A stretch of 45,989 nt of DNA from an uncultured Clostridia bacterium (GTDB taxonomy: Bacteria > Bacillota > Dehalobacteriia > UBA4068): the NCBI GenBank assembly GCA_944393575.1, contig CALYAP010000006.1, forward strand, positions 1-45,989, read 5' to 3'. Position numbers and translations under genes: made by a program. The notes beneath the pieces were generated by a model. That model had not been told where the DNA came from, did no database searches, and worked only from the letters and a program-made list of their open reading frames with translations. Of the stretch, positions 44,836 through 45,989 are shown in pieces (the stretch's first letter is position 1; each line of letters starts with the position of its first letter).

Positions 44836-44954
44836 TTTTCCTCCAAAAGCGTTATTTTATACGCGTAATAAAAAAATAACTTATTTTTGTCTGTGTTTTT
44901 AATTAAATTTCGCACTCAGACGAAGATTTTCCTGCCTATTTGACTGCTAGGAGC

Positions 44955-45989
44955 TTATATTTGGATTGTTACAGTGCTACCGTTAGCTGATTTTTTTACG
45001 ATCAGTTGGCGGTCTATTCGCTCTCGCAGTTCAGTGACATGGGAGATGATTCCTACTAGCCTGTTATTGCCAGATAGTTGGTTGAGAATAGTGATAGCTT
45101 TTTCCAAGGAATCGCTATCAAGAGAGCCAAAGCCTTCGTCTATAAACATGGTGTCAAGCTGTACTCCACCGGAATACCTTTGAATGATATCAGATAAGCC
45201 TAATGCCATGGACAATGCTGCTTGGAAAGATTCTCCGCCAGAGAGGGTTCGTACATCTCTTTTTTTACCTGTTAAGTGATCGAGAATATCTAAATCCAAA
45301 CCCATTTGACTATTGCCATACCCTTCTTCTCTGCGCAATAGCTGATATTGGCCTTCTGTCATTAGCAGTAGCCGTTTATTAGCCTCACTAATAATTTGCT
45401 GGAAATACACTGCCTGTACATAGCGTTCAAATGACAATTTGCGCTTGCCTGTGAGTTGCCCATTTGCTGTTTTAGCTAGGTCTAGCATTTGAGCTAATTC
45501 CTGACTGGCGGCGGCATACTTTTTTTGGTATGTTTGGATATTAAGCAGACAATTTTTATTATTGCTGAGGCGGGAATATACTTCCTTATCTTCTGCCTCA
45601 AGTTGTTGCTTGGTGGTCAAAAGTTGTTGACGCTGATTGTTTAGATTTGCGGTATCAGCAAGTGATTTGCCTTGAAGATTGTGTTCTAATCCTTCAATAA
45701 GCGCGGTTGTTTTAGCTAACTCTGTTTGATGATCATTGATTTCTTTTCGCAAGGTCTTGATCTCTTCTGCAGATAGAATAGCTTGATGATATTGGTCTTC
45801 ATTGGTGAATCCACTTTCTTGGAGCGCTAAGCAGTATGAAGCATAAGACTGTTGCTGATCTAGTATAGTTTTATTTAACGTTGCTTGCCTCTCCTGGAGC
45901 CGGGCGTTTTGTTCAACCTTTTTGCTGTTAGCAGCTTCATATTTTTCTTTTGCCATAGCTAGCTGCTGCTCTTCAGCAGAAATCTTTTC
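44955..45989 (-). CDS. sbcC: exonuclease subunit SbcC, C-terminal part
   Basis: The frame is open through the window end, so only about 344 C-terminal residues are seen. There is a coiled-coil arm to about residue 180, then the SMC/Rad50-type ATPase lobe: GQLTGKRKLSFERYVQAVYFQQII, the signature LSGGESFQAALSMALGLS, the Walker B region LDTMFIDEGFGSLD, and the final IISHVTELRERIDRQLIV. SbcC with SbcD cuts hairpins and processes double-strand breaks. It differs from the coiled-coil genes at 23-34 kb, which have no such ATPase lobe. Confidence 0.94.
   Translation of the reverse strand, partial: EKISAEEQQLAMAKEKYEAANSKKVEQNARLQERQATLNKTILDQQQSYASYCLALQESGFTNEDQYHQAILSAEEIKTLRKEINDHQTELAKTTALIEGLEHNLQGKSLADTANLNNQRQQLLTTKQQLEAEDKEVYSRLSNNKNCLLNIQTYQKKYAAASQELAQMLDLAKTANGQLTGKRKLSFERYVQAVYFQQIISEANKRLLLMTEGQYQLLRREEGYGNSQMGLDLDILDHLTGKKRDVRTLSGGESFQAALSMALGLSDIIQRYSGGVQLDTMFIDEGFGSLDSDSLEKAITILNQLSGNNRLVGIISHVTELRERIDRQLIVKKSANGSTVTIQI

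Noticed and set aside
1-45989. CRISPR array, transposon, prophage or tRNA gene
   Set aside because: No regularly spaced repeats, transposase, integrase or cloverleaf-forming segments were recognised on either strand; short elements could be missed by eye.

Overview
This is an ordinary-looking chromosomal segment of a moderately AT-rich bacterium, most likely a member of the Bacillota (Firmicutes). The evidence is the dnaG-rpoD (SigA) pair, the order TIGR03960-type radical SAM protein, rng, rplU, rpmA, obgE, nadD, yqeK, rsfS, strong AGGAGG-type ribosome binding sites, and a glycine decarboxylase split into GcvPA and GcvPB. I cannot decide between Clostridia and Negativicutes from the sequence. 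I see no tRNA, rRNA, insertion sequence, phage gene or CRISPR array.

Layout: (1) 1-1.3 kb, minus strand: a DUF362 protein and a flavodoxin cut by the window edge. (2) 2.0-5.6 kb, plus strand: endonuclease IV, a beta-carbonic anhydrase, the SstT serine/threonine symporter and two small conserved proteins of unknown function. (3) 5.7-9.0 kb, minus strand: an MBOAT O-acyltransferase, an SGNH-type partner and an AlkD-like DNA repair protein in one operon. (4) 9.0-18.3 kb, plus strand: iron-sulfur serine dehydratase, a YibE/F membrane protein, then a complete glycine cleavage operon (gcvT-gcvH-gcvPA-gcvPB-lplA-lpd). With SstT this gives uptake of serine, its deamination to pyruvate, and oxidation of glycine, with lipoate attachment and E3 encoded in the same unit. 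(5) 18.4-19.3 kb: a second DUF362 protein. (6) 19.4-37.4 kb: the ribosome-assembly and RNA-processing neighbourhood. (7) 38-41 kb: an FAD-dependent oxidoreductase, YbaK, a VOC protein and a GNAT protein. (8) 41.1-46 kb, minus strand: an XRE regulator with two membrane helices, rpoD, dnaG and the C-terminal part of sbcC.

The unusual part is 23.3-34.4 kb. The conserved rng-rplU-rpmA-obgE block is opened by three very long coiled-coil proteins of no family I recognise. A 1546-residue and a 1000-residue protein lie between rng and rplU, and a 734-residue Gln/Asn-rich protein lies on the opposite strand between rpmA and obgE. Each has its own promoter, terminator or strand, so they are separate transcription units rather than extra ribosomal-operon genes. 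The first two are paralogous in part: I can align by eye an ungapped 55-residue module (five 11-residue units) present twice in each. The protease gene prp (ysxB), usually between rplU and rpmA, is missing, and L27 begins directly with the mature-type N terminus that needs no cleavage. The coiled-coil trio is the best candidate here for an undescribed system, probably a structural or scaffolding one, but its function is unknown.
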